Assembly (NCBI GenBank): GCA_000695325.1
Contig: AVPN01000560.1
Location: 1 to 40,182, forward strand
Direction of reading: 5' to 3'
From: Pleurobrachia bachei
Lineage: Eukaryota > Ctenophora > Tentaculata > Cydippida > Pleurobrachiidae
DNA: 40,182 nucleotides
Notes under the pieces: model-generated
The model's database searches: none
Told to the model about the DNA's origin: nothing
The model's input: the letters and a program-made list of their open reading frames with translations, nothing else
Shown: positions 29,773 through 40,165 of the stretch, piece after piece
Position numbering within the stretch: position 1 is the first letter of the stretch
Layout: each line of letters opens with the position of its first letter
Position numbers and translations under genes: made by a program

Positions 29773-31449
29773 AATCCTTGAGGTCCTTCTCCTCTCCGTT
29801 CCTAACATTAATATCTTACCCTACTCTCTCCTTATCCTCCCCCCTCTCTTCCTCCCTTCCTCTCTTTGAGCAATTAATTCGCTTCCGGATAAGGTGTCTG
29901 GACCACTAATAATGGGGTATAATTATCAGTAATGCATTGTGTTACTCTTGACAGCTGCATAATTACTGTAGTACATTGACAGGTACCATAATTACCTCTT
30001 GATAGTAATTAGTGATTATCGCTCAGCTTAATCTTGTACATCGTAATACATTAAACACAGCTTGGAAAAGGCTTCTATACCTGGCCTAATCTCTACTACA
30101 ACAGTGTTTTAAACTAGCTCATATTTTAGTCTGTAGGTGACTAATTTCCTATCTCTATAATAGTAGGACATTAACATTACCACCTAGTAAGTGACGGCTA
30201 GTAATAGAGCCATTAACTCTTCACGACTATTATATCATATAACGACAGCGCTTTTATATTACTGCTCCCTTTTTAATTTTTAAGAGAGGTCTCACGCGTC
30301 ACCCGTTACTTCCGTAACCCCCTCCCCCCTCTTTGTTAGCTGATGATCTATTAATAGCACTATTGTTCATTTTCAATATGAAGTTCAGTTGAACAGAGAT
30401 GCTATTGAGCGAGCTGAAGATGTTGGACAAAAGAGCAAGTAATTCTTTCTGAGTTGTCTTATGAGTTTCTAGTTAGCTAATAGTTACCTGTTTTAGCTTT
30501 GTTTTTTTTGGGAAGTATTCAGTATAGGAAATCTGAGAAAAGAATACAAAATCGGTCGATCATGACTGATGACAGAGGGATAATTAATGGTGTTGAGAGG
30601 AGGGAGAATTCTAGAGAGAGAAAAGAAAGAATATGATAGTTAATTTTATTATAAATTTCATTATTCGCCATGGCATGGTCTTTGTTATCACGCGTGTTCT
30701 TCCGGAAACCATTTCCAGGCTTTTGTGTTACTCCTTCAATGAAGGACCTTCATAATATTTCTCTTTTTCTCTTTCCCTACTCGCTCTCTGACTGACATGC
30801 TCATGTCACCCCCTCTTTTTACGTTCCTCCTCTCTTTGCTTTATCTGATTATTACTAGTTTATATAATTTGCTGGGATAAATTAATATTGTGGCTTCAAT
30901 TATAAATTATAATCTTGTATCAGCATTATTGAGGAAACTAAATTCTAGATATATTCTAGTCCGAGCTCAGCATTATTTCATAATTATTACAGAGTGACCT
31001 AATATATGTTTCCGTGAGAAATAATTTGAATTCTAATCCAGATGACTTTGCATATTTAAATCGATAATAATCAAATAAACACAAATCTGTCTCTATTTCA
31101 GTGCCATAAGTTCACTAATTTTACCTTCCCTTCCTCTTTCTGCTCACAAGCAAATATAATTGACATCACGTAGAGTTGATTGAACTAATTGCAGTTAATT
31201 GCAAATTGCAATATGTGAATAATTTCCCGCTAACTTTCCGAATTACAATTTATCGGCAATTCCTCTGAAATTTGTAATAGGTAGCTTTGTATTTAAAGAT
31301 TCTCACTGTTTGGTCGTTTGGACTTTGGTTGGAGTTATTTTATTATGTACATACTCTGCGTACACCATGAATCCTAAAGCCGCCTTGTTATATTTGAAGC
31401 ATGTTTGGGTAAAATCTGTTTTGAGTGACTTCCCATTTTGCAGTACAAA

Positions 31450-31494
31450 ATTTCTTCACGAGGTAGTAAAAATTGTACTACCTTGTGAAGAAAT
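31450..31494. repeat. Near-perfect 19-bp hairpin
   Basis: Arms TTTCTTCACGAGGTAGTA (31451-31468) and TACTACCTTGTGAAGAAA (31476-31493) with one extra outer pair, a 7-base loop and a single mismatched column that is a G:U pair in RNA. Confidence 0.75.
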
Positions 31495-32135
31495 GAAGAA
31501 ATGCAGAGAGAGAAATAGAGTAATCAGGACGCGTTTGTAAATTGTCCTTGTCAATGCCATCCGTAAAAAGGAGTTTGAGATCAGCCGCCCGGGGTCCAAT
31601 TACCAGGCAACTTTTTCTGTCGTTCTACTGACGTGCGTGATGTACAATGCAATCAATTGGAGAGGAGAAGTTGTGAGAGAGAAGAGAGAGAAGGAGAGGG
31701 AGTAGGGTGAGAGAAAGGTGAGAGAGAAAGAGATAGAATGGGAGAAAAGGCAAAACCTGAGATTTGGTATTGTGAGCATGATGCAGTTAGCCTGTATTTT
31801 TTGTTAATGCTATTTTGTATTTTAATTTAGGAAAAATCGTTTACTTTTTAAATTTAAGGCTTGCCGTTATGAAAAATGAATTTAAAACCACCACGCCTAA
31901 AATTATAATTACCAAAACCTCTGAATCAGCGAATGAAATTGTAATATCTACGATTAACCGCCATACTAAAATATAGACTTGATCACCCTGCGTTCCCTAC
32001 AGAACGATCAATTATTTGATATGCCAGTTGCAGTTCACAACACTACCAACATAACCCATGATGAAAATGTAAGTTGTGTCAACTAGCACTGCACAGCATG
32101 AAATTCATTCGGCATGATCACTTTTGGTTTCAGCT

Positions 32136-32195
32136 GTCAGGCCAATGCTCTGACCACAGTTCTCGCGCGAGAATGGGTCAGGCCAATGCTCTGAC
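32136..32195. repeat. Repeated 19-mer around a CG palindrome
   Basis: GTCAGGCCAATGCTCTGAC occurs at 32136-32154 and 32177-32195, flanking the palindrome TCTCGCGCGAGA (32161-32172). A partial third copy (GTCAGGCTAATGCTCT) lies at 32404-32419. The 19-mer itself is an imperfect palindrome (GTCAG...CTGAC). Confidence 0.7.
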
Positions 32196-34556
32196 AGGGT
32201 TTCAGTTTGTTCACGGTTTCATAAGATCTTTTGATGCTGATGCATGACATGCTTGGATCACATATTCAATATCATGAATTCATGAGCCCAGCCCAGATAT
32301 TTAGCCTGCCGGCACGTACCCGGTACCACTACCACCGACCACATGTACCAAGTGCTGTCCGGTCCTTTATGTGAATATGCGATATTGCGATGGGGATCAT
32401 GCTGTCAGGCTAATGCTCTAATTATCTTAATTATTATGTTGGGTGGGTCATCAAATACCAGGGATAAATGCCGTTAAACGGACCGGTTATGCCGGCTTAA
32501 ATTAGCGAACATACCTCCATGTTTTCCTTTTTTCCCATTCTTGAATATGTTCTAAGAAATTAGAGTGCAATATACACAAACGTACTGGAAGTTTTGTGAA
32601 TATGTCGTATATTACACCTGCACTCACTGCTTGGCTTGCGTTTGAAGACTACCGCTACAGAGAATTTGTGAGTTAGTCGTGGGACTGGGACTGGGAGTGT
32701 CATTTTTCCCATCAACTATTTGTTCGTTTCCTTCTGCACAATGGAAAATGGAGCTCCGGCCCATTTCTTGCCGTTTTCCCAGGATTATTAGCCTTTTTAT
32801 TCAGAGCTTTCTGAATATACTTGAATATTCTCTCTCTCTTTTCGATAAAGAATACCTGGCCTCATACAAAAGACACATCCTTATGCACATGGAAAATATA
32901 TTCCTCTCTGCTTCTCTCTGGTCTATGTCTCTCTCTCTCTCTCTAGTCACGTCTATGTCCCTTTCTTTCTATACTTCTGCCTTTATGAGTATGACTCACT
33001 CGCTGCAGCTGGTCGCTCACTTTTTATTGGTAATGCTACCGAAGTTTACTTGCCATCATTCTCTCATTAGATAGTACTGCCAGATACGAGCTGTTGCAAT
33101 TTCTTGAGATAATCATTGTTTTCCGTGTTATACTGCAGTTCCATACACGCACGAAAGTGACGATGCTATCCAGTACTTCTTCAGTAAAGAATCTTCCCTT
33201 TCGGACACGGAGAGCAATCAGTAATTTCTCCTAGTCCTAGATATTGGATTGTCCCATAAAATTCGTAAATCGAGCGTTTACTAACTTGTGCTCAAGGCTG
33301 AACTATATGACTTGCTGATCAGTGCATCGAAATTTAAATTTTTAGACCTCTCTACGTCATTAAACTCATAAGCATTAGTTCTTTTCAATCTAGCATATAG
33401 AGCTCTATTATCTACTTCATTCTCTCGCAATATAGCACTAGAAAGCTTATTGGAGATGAGTACTGCTAGAGTGAGAAAGGATGGAGAGATAAAGAGAGAG
33501 AATTAGAATTTCTATAAATATAATTCAATGATCTGTATTGAACAGTAATGACCTTTTAACAGTACTTTGTAATCTATGGTACACGTAACTTTGCCTTGAA
33601 CTCAAACTATAGCATATAGATCCACTTCTTTCATAATAATAATACTCGAACCGTCCAACTTCATTCTACACTTAAAAGTTAAAATGGTAGGTTTCTATAT
33701 GTTTGTTGTTCTCTTGTGAATGTGGAGCTCTCTAAAATTCCATATGTTAGGATATACGAATATTCATAAAAAAAACGTAGTAGCCTAGTTACTACAGCTG
33801 TAGTATTCGCCTAGCAGTAGTACTAATTGCACCACAACCTTTTCCTAATGAGCTGTCTCCCTCTAATCCCTCTATCTCTCCCTGTCTATCTATCTGACTA
33901 CCTGTCTCCCTCTCATCCCTCTATCTCACCTATAGCTATCCCTGTCTATCTATCTATCGACATTCGACCTGCCTGTCTGTCTGTCTCCCTCTCCAATCTC
34001 CATCCATATCTCTCTCCTCCTCTTCCTATCTATCTGTCTGTCTCTTTGGTGTTTTGTAAACGATACCACTGCGGTTACAAGTTACACAACGAACGACATA
34101 TAAATCTGCCGATTATCTCTCCTATAATACGTTCTCTACAAAAATCCATCCTTTCCTATATTTCATCTGTTATATGTGTGATAGATCTGTAGTTATCGAT
34201 TTCTATCCTGTGTTGTTGAGTAACTCAACAAATTCTGAGACAAATTATGGCCATAATTTCTAAGAAAAAGGTGCTGAATATAGATCTATCTAACTATAGA
34301 CACTAAATATTCTCAAGTAGATAGTGGGGAGGTTGAAGTGTCTCGTACCACAGTACTCATGCAATGTTATACGTAAAAGACCCTTGCCTTCTCTTATTCT
34401 GAGTGGAGCTCTCTGCTATGCTGTTTGACTTTGCTGATTCTTAAACTATTTTTACAGCTAGCTCTAAGCTCGTCTCGGTCTACTAAAAAATAGGCGTGGG
34501 ATAATAAAATTCCTCTGCTGTTTACATCGACTGTACCTAATTACTATAATTAGTCA

Positions 34557-37076
34557 ATGGCCATTTCCCGGGCAAGTCTCACCCCGAATGGTAACCGCCC
34601 AAATCCATTTCAGCCGTGGAAGTTTCACGGGGGCGAGGGGGATTTGTTTGACGAGGTCGTTAGTGTGGCAATATTCATTCTCATTGTGACGTCAGTGCTA
34701 CTTAACGTCAAACTAATGAGAACCGTGATCCTACTGAGGGGACGGAAACAGAACAAAGCAAATCCAACCCTGATCCTCATCTTGTGGTGAGTTGTAGTTT
34801 GCTTTTTTAGTCGCGTTAAATGATTAGTCAGTTCTATTCCAGGTCAGTAAACACTAAACATTGTTTACTGATCTGGAATAGAACTGACAGCTGACTTTGC
34901 TCAATGCTCTCCGTTAATATAACTAAAGTTAAACCACATGATATATTGTCCATATCTATCCTTGTGGACCGTGTATACCCTTTACCTACCCCTTGCTCAA
35001 CAAATACACCCTGATCAGTTTATCGGTAAGCGACCTACTCTACACGGTTCTGCCCATGTCCCTATCTGCGATAACCCTGGTGAATGGACGGAAGTTTTCA
35101 ACAAACAGTCTTCCCGCTGCATTTCTCTGTAATATTGTAGGTAAGAAGTAAATGTTGAGTTCATTTTAATAAGCTTTACTTGTGGGGGATAGTTATGTTT
35201 TCTTCCTAATCCTCCCTCCTCCTGTTTCTCACATTAACAAAATATCTCTTGTTATTACTCAACAAATATTGAGTTATAGCACGGTGATATTTTGCTAATT
35301 TGTGAAAATGATAATTTGTTAATCTATGAATCTCACAGGAATAGTGTTCAGTGTCACGGTGAGGGTCAGCATCATCATCGTTCTCCTAATCTCTGCTACC
35401 CGTATGATAGCAATACAGTTTCCATTCAAATACCACCGGATCACCGGCAACCGTTCAGTTCTTTACTGCGTGTTAGGTGAGTGGTGTTGTGGGTCATGGT
35501 TATATATGACCATATACATGTATGTATATGGTTAAAACCATATTATATGACCATATATGGTTAAAAACACAACTGATTTTCCATATTAGGTGGTGTATGG
35601 ATTGTCAATATCCTGATCTCAATAATGCCATACTTCAAGGGAGTCACCTATCACTATCTAACACACGTGGCGCTGTGCAACTGGTCTCTTCACCAGGTAA
35701 ACAACTAGTCAATTTAATTGACATTTAATTAGTAATTGATTATTAATTCACTAGTAATTGATTTGATACATACTGATACTGGTGTCCAACTGATATAGTG
35801 ATTTTCTTACCACCCTCAGCTAACACGAAATGTCCAAGTACTGATAGTGTCTCATGTTCTGTTCATGATCCTACCCTTCGCAATTCCTGGAGTCGCAGTT
35901 CTCTTGCTCTATCTTGTTATACTGTACGGGTACATCCGACTTCGATTCATGGTAGGTTGATCCCACTTCCGGCCATGTCTCATTTTGTTGAGTTTGATTT
36001 TATGGGTGTGTGTACCAGTCCCAGCACATCCCTCCCAGTACAGTGTACCTGCTGGGTGATACTGATAGCAGCTGGGCCTGGAAGAACTAGTCTATGATAG
36101 AGTCACTCTATCCGCTATCGTTTATCTATCTAAGCTAAGTAGAACAACAGAATTAGCTGTAATATTCTCCCTTCAATGCAGGGGAGAAGAAAGATGACAC
36201 AGAGGGGTGCTGGAGCCCACCAACAACAAACCCATCACAACGGTGGTAACCAGGGTAACGGTGCTAGTCACCATGGCGGCAAGAGGAGGGGCACATATTG
36301 GGGGCTCATCAACGAGGCAGTGGCCAAGAAGTCCATTAAAATTGATACCAAAACACGGCAACTACTCATCTCGGCACTAGCTACTCTGATTCTGGTTAGT
36401 ATGGCTATGTGAACCTCCTATTTTTCTCAACTCTTACTCGACAAATCGATTTATGGAATATGAGTGAACCATAATTCCCTACCGCTGCAGTATTTTCACT
36501 ACATTTATCTACTACATTTCCTAGGTGTGGGTGTTTTGCCTGTGTTATCTATGTTGGTGGGGCCTCAGTTTCGATTTCCTCTTCACCTATCTCTTCCAAT
36601 CCGGCCAAAACAACAATGCTACTGAACCCTCCTCTTACTTCATGGACACAATCGGGCTCGACCACACGGGTAAGAACTGTGTTCAAACATTGTACCTACT
36701 TAATCAGATTCTGGAAACTTCAATGAGGTCCAAAAGTTTTGAGGACCCCGATTTAGTGGACAGTGGCCACCCCGACAAAACCCTTCCCCCGAGGATGCCA
36801 CTAAATCGGGGTCCGACTGTTTTAACAAAGACACCTCTCGAAGACGTTGTTCTCAATGTTAAACTCGCTAAACACAGCCAGGTATAGTTATACCTCTAAC
36901 ACACATCTCCTCTCTCTCCAGGGTATATGAACCTGATAGTGGTGTCCTATGTGATGATTCTCCTCTCTGCCACGACCAACCCGATCATCCATCTAGCTGC
37001 TGTTAGGAAGCTGAGAGTGACACTGGGCGGGAAACAAAAACTAGCTAAACCTAAATCCGTAGTAGCGTCAACTTGA
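34557..37076 (+). CDS. Class A (rhodopsin-type) G protein-coupled receptor, complete, 8 exons
   Basis: Exons 34557-34786, 35019-35140, 35339-35476, 35590-35696, 35820-35951, 36182-36394, 36525-36669 and 36922-37076 join in phase to 413 aa. Landmarks by helix: 1, Asn in SVLLNVKL; 2, LSVSDLL with the conserved Asp; 3, Cys in FLCNIVG followed exactly 25 residues later by Arg of ATRM (in place of DRY); 4, Trp in GVWIVN; extracellular Cys in ALCNWS; 5, ILPFAIPG and a Tyr further on; 6, CYLCWWGLSFDF, lacking the usual Pro; 7, TTNPIIH in place of NPxxY. The third intracellular loop is long and rich in His, Gln and Gly. A glycosylation site (NAT) lies in the last extracellular loop. The ligand cannot be predicted. 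The stop codon lies inside the target duplication of the following retroelement. Confidence 0.93.
34827..34888. repeat. 27-bp near-perfect hairpin in receptor intron 1
   Basis: Arms 34828-34853 and 34862-34887, beginning TCAGTTCTATTCCAG and ending CTGGAATAGAACTGA, with one extra outer pair and an 8-base loop CTAAACAT. The only imperfect column is a G opposite T, which pairs as G:U in RNA. Confidence 0.85.
36744..36819. mobile_element. Short pogo-like MITE in receptor intron 7
   Basis: Shares GACCCCGATTTAGTG at the left and ACTAAATCGGGGTCCGACTG at the right with the element at 4411-4565, and also the internal CAAAACCCTTCCCCCGAGGA. The left tip CAGTCG is missing, and the interior is about half as long. 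It lies wholly in the intron 36670-36921. Confidence 0.8.
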
Positions 37077-37086
37077 AACACTTGAA
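37073..37086. repeat. Target-site duplication of the Penelope-like element, left
   Basis: TTGAAACACTTGAA, identical to 39004-39017. It includes the receptor stop codon TGA (37074-37076). Confidence 0.85.
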
Positions 37087-37182
37087 GAATCGGTGTCAAA
37101 AGTAACAAAAGGTTGTTACTGTGGCAGACACACCGCCGACCAGGATAGGGTTCACGGGAGAAAGGACGACAACGGTTTCAAC

Positions 37183-37206
37183 GTTTCGCCATTACGGCTT
37201 CATCAG
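37183..37206 (-). ncRNA. Hammerhead ribozyme-like core in the Penelope-like element
   Basis: On the minus strand CTGATGA is followed by AGCC-GTAAT-GGC and GAAAC. CUGAUGA and GAAA around a short stem are the two conserved boxes of hammerhead ribozymes, which Penelope-like elements are known to carry. One extra A lies beside the GCC/GGC stem, and I could not find convincing stems I and III. It may be a decayed or divergent copy. Confidence 0.35.
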
Positions 37207-37382
37207 GAATAGAACTAAAATGGAATATGGAAGTTACAATAGATAATCATAATCAAACATAATCTCAAATCTAGACCACTAGGCAGACGGCATAAACTAG
37301 GTACACACAGCGAGAACGGTGGGAAACAGAGGGAAAGGAAAGTGGGTACAGCACATTCACCTTCTCACTCTATTACCACCAC

Positions 37383-39003
37383 TCACAGAATCCCACACAC
37401 ACACACATGGGTCGGTTTCTGAAACATCTCGAATTCAATCCTCCCACCCTCCGAGTCGGAAACGTCAATCATCAGGTCCAGGAAACTGAGGCGCCCCTCT
37501 CTCGAGCACTCCACAGTAAATACTAGTTCACCTGGCCAAATGTTGTTCAGTGAAGTCAGTAAAGGGAGGTGGTCGTCTGGTTCAGCCCAGGTGGAATGGG
37601 AGTCATCCACATACAGAGCGAGAGACCTAGGCTGCTGGGAAGGTGGCAGAGATAGCAAGGCCTGTTTGTAAGTATGATCGACAAGAATTTTGGCGAAGGG
37701 AGAAGAAGAGTGATACCCGGTACCGACACCTCGTATTTGGAGGAAATAGTTATCGCCAGCCCGAGCATATGAGTGTGTGAGGATGAATTTTAGCATGGAG
37801 ATGATGTCAGATTGGGAGAATCCGAGGGTGTCGATGTCATCAGCAAGGTCCATGAGGTATTGATGGATAACAGTAAGAGCTCTGTCTCCAGTAGGTAAGG
37901 AAGGATACATACTCTCAATATCCATGGACACTTGGAAGATCTGTGACTGTTGAGCAGAGAGGGGTCGTAGGTGGGTCTCAATGAATGATTGAGCAGAAGG
38001 CACATCGTAAGTGAGGTGACGAGTGATCTGTGACAGTACTCTGCCAACCACGATGTCCAACTTCTCGATCGCACTCCCTTTCACAGGCTGGACCACCCGA
38101 ACCTTGCAGTGTGGAAACTGGGGTTTGTGGTCCTTGGCAAGGGGGAACACAGGGGGTGCCCAGGTGTAGCGGGCAGAGAGACGGCTGCAGAGATAATCGC
38201 TGTACAGGCCAGCCCTAGTGAGGCACTCGGACATGAGAGAGTTAGCTTCCTCTTGGTACACGAGGGAAGGATCACCAGGGAGGGGTCTCCAGCCCTCGGA
38301 GAAGTGGTCCTCTAGTTTAGAGGCCAGAAGGTCCCGCGGCATGGCACAAACTTTATTCGTTTTGTCTGTGGGAAGCAGAGTAGACGAGGGATCAGAGAGG
38401 GACGTACGCAAACTCTCCAGTTGGGTTCTGGAGTGGTTCTTAGTCCACTTCCAGGTGTTCGGGTTCTCAACCACACGCTGCATACCGGAGCGGAGGATGG
38501 TGATCTTCGTTTCGACATCGGGTGGTGCAAGTTTCGGCTTACCAATTTTGATGTGCTCGAAACATTTGGCAGCACGGTGGAGTGAAGCTGGGATCACGTC
38601 ATCCTGGGGCAGCGAAGAGGCCGTGGAGGGAGGGGGTGTAGAGTTCCCGTCCACGGTGGGTGGAGAAGCAGCAGCAGCCACTGCAGCTGCTGACCTGGCT
38701 TTCGTGCTCTCGGAGTAACGCATGGCACAGGCGGCACGATCAACAGCAGTGGAGGTGTTCTGTTTGGCGAGACAGACGGAGGACGGAGAGAGCATCAGAC
38801 CGAGGCCACGTTTGACGGCTGAGATGGTGTCCGGCAGAGTAGGGGATGAGATCACGGAAATGAAGTTCCGGTGATCGGGAGCGGGGGAAGGAGTTGGATC
38901 TGCCGGGGGATGGACAACATCCACCGGGGGAGGGTCGGGAGAAGGGGAGCGGGGGGAGTAGCGTTGGGTGGCCTGTGGCGGAGTTTGATAGCCCTGAGTT
39001 TGT
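37383..39003 (-). CDS. Penelope-type reverse transcriptase frame
   Basis: Minus-strand frame open from the element boundary to a stop at 37383. Family order: an N-terminal LPDTISAVKRGLGLMLSP block, VFPLAKDHKP with VRVVQPVKGS, QVSMDIESMYPSLPTGDRAL with the first catalytic Asp, GVGTGYHSSSPFAKILVDHT, ALYVDDSHSTW with the YVDD catalytic pair, LSFLDLMIDV and EMFQKPTHV. These match the palm and thumb of Penelope-like enzymes. No GIY-YIG endonuclease is seen after the thumb. Codons near the start encode a Pro-rich low-complexity region. The true start is not known because of 5' truncation. Confidence 0.82.
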
Positions 39004-39017
39004 TTGAAACACTTGAA

Positions 39018-39274
39018 TCACTAGAGAGAATGGTAATCCCTAAGAAGAGACTATCGACACTACATAGCTACTATGGTTGGTTAAAATTTGTGTTGGTGAT
39101 GATTCGCTGTTTAGTTGACTAAACAAACTACCAGACTCAACAACTGAGCCTGGTAGGATCAGTTTGTTTAGATGATCTCCAAATTCCCTCGACTTCTCCA
39201 ATGAGATGTCGCGACCTCCGTGGAGGTGGAAAAAACCCCTCGACCTCTCATTGGATTCAACCAGTCAGGGCGGA
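39018..39274. other. 3' flank of the receptor locus with a compound hairpin
   Basis: No gene. At 39119-39171 outer arms CTAAACAAACT and AGTTTGTTTAG enclose an inner hairpin TACCAG-CTCA against TGAG-CTGGTA. Just after it a GC-rich block with the palindrome-like GGGCGGAGCCCCGCCC leads into the octamer satellite. Confidence 0.65.
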
Positions 39275-39525
39275 GCCCCGCCCTGACTGACTCACTGACT
39301 CACTGACTCACTGACATGACTGACTCACTGACTCACTGACAGTGACTCACTGACTCACTGACTCACTGACTCACTAACTCATTGACTCACTGACTCATTG
39401 GCTGCGAAAAAGAGGGCGCGACGTGCCCAAACTGACTCACTGACTCACTGACAGTGACTCACTGATTCACTGACTCACTGACTCACTGATAGACTCACTG
39501 ATAGACTCACTGATAGACTCACTGT
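39275..39525. repeat. Octamer satellite TGACTCAC
   Basis: An array of GACTCACT units with frequent variants (GACAGTGACTCACT, GATAGACTCACT), interrupted at about 39402-39428 by a unique segment GCGAAAAAGAGGGCGCGACG. Confidence 0.92.
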
Positions 39526-39602
39526 AAAATAAAAGCATTCATATTTACATTAAATTTTAACCTTATTTCAGAGGGAGTTGCACTGTTTAAGCTCATAGGG
39601 TA

Positions 39603-39814
39603 CGCACAGACTGCCCATGCCCAAAATCTTGCCCAAGTCGCACAGCCATTTTTCCGATCCCATATGGATTGGAAAAGTTGCTTACGTGATTTAGCGTATC
39701 AAAATTAGTCGGGTTCAGTGGTTTTCGATATGTTATGAGTTTGGGCAAAATCTTGCTTGCATGGGCAAGATTTTGGGCATGGGCAATATTGGGCAGTATT
39801 GGGCAGTCTGTGCG
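39603..39814. mobile_element. Terminal-inverted-repeat element, 212 bp
   Basis: Left end CGCACAGACTGCCC then ATGCCCAAAATCTTGCCCA. The right end is the complement with extra GGGCA units (TTGGGCAGTATTGGGCAGTC). A central palindrome-like TTTTCCGATC-CCATATGGA lies near 39650-39676. No coding capacity. No clear target duplication. Superfamily not assigned. Confidence 0.75.
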
Positions 39815-40007
39815 CGTGTAAATTTAGATGAATTTCCATTCCCTCCCGATTGAAACTGCAATATTAATAAGTAATTCATTGCTGAAAACGTTCCTTTATA
39901 TTGAAGCATTCGGGGATTCACCATCCCAGGAGATGGAGTCCTGCTAATGTTGGGGCGGTTGGAACGGTTGGTTTGGTGTTGTTTCTCCTCTCTGGGCTTG
40001 CCATGCT
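39815..40007. other. Unassigned spacer
   Basis: AT-rich and then GC-richer sequence with no gene or repeat that I can support. Confidence 0.4.
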
Positions 40008-40106
40008 ACGCAGTCTGTCTAATCGCTTACGCAGTCTAATCGCAGTCTAATCGCAGTCTAATCGCAGTCTAATCGCAGTCTAATCGCTTACGCAGTCTGT
40101 CTAATC
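40008..40106. repeat. Short tandem array of AATCGCAGTCT units
   Basis: Several perfect copies of the 12-bp unit CAGTCTAATCG in a row at about 40033-40085, flanked on both sides by a longer variant that includes GTCTGTCTAATCGCTTACG. Confidence 0.85.
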
Positions 40107-40165
40107 GCTTACGCTCGCCCTTCGGGCTCGCGTAAGCTCACACCGGGCCTTCGGCCCGGTGTGAG
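40107..40165. repeat. Two adjacent strong hairpins
   Basis: First: GCTTACGC (40107-40114) pairs with GCGTAAGC (40130-40137) around CGCCCTTCGGGC. Second: CTCACACCGGGCC (40137-40149) pairs perfectly with GGCCCGGTGTGAG (40153-40165) around a TTC loop. They follow the 12-bp array directly and could be part of the same repeat unit. Confidence 0.85.

Larger units (their letters stand above)
29773..34556. other. Long gene-poor interval
   Basis: 4.8 kb, AT-rich, with GA or CT microsatellite patches (31680-31740, 32930-32945) and a TCTATCTATCTGTCTG-type patch at about 33880-34050. No open frame here resembles a protein, and I found no exon pair with convincing splice sites. Two structured spots are listed separately (31450-31494 and 32136-32195). 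The right end should hold the promoter of the receptor gene. Confidence 0.55.
37087..39003 (-). mobile_element. Penelope-like retroelement insertion, about 1.9 kb
   Basis: Bounded by the perfect 14-bp duplication TTGAAACACTTGAA (37073-37086 and 39004-39017). It contains one long minus-strand frame for a Penelope-type reverse transcriptase, followed by about 300 bases of noncoding 3' end with a hammerhead-like motif. The 5' end is probably truncated, since the frame is already open at the boundary. The matching duplications suggest a fairly recent insertion. Confidence 0.85.

Noticed and set aside
31459-31468. A let-7 gene at the GAGGTAGTA hairpin
   Set aside because: Only the first part of let-7 matches and the arm then ends. 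The loop is too short for a typical let-7 precursor, so I list it only as a hairpin.
38218-38718. Plus-strand open frame opposite the Penelope reverse transcriptase
   Set aside because: Shadow of a GC-rich coding strand, with no domain.
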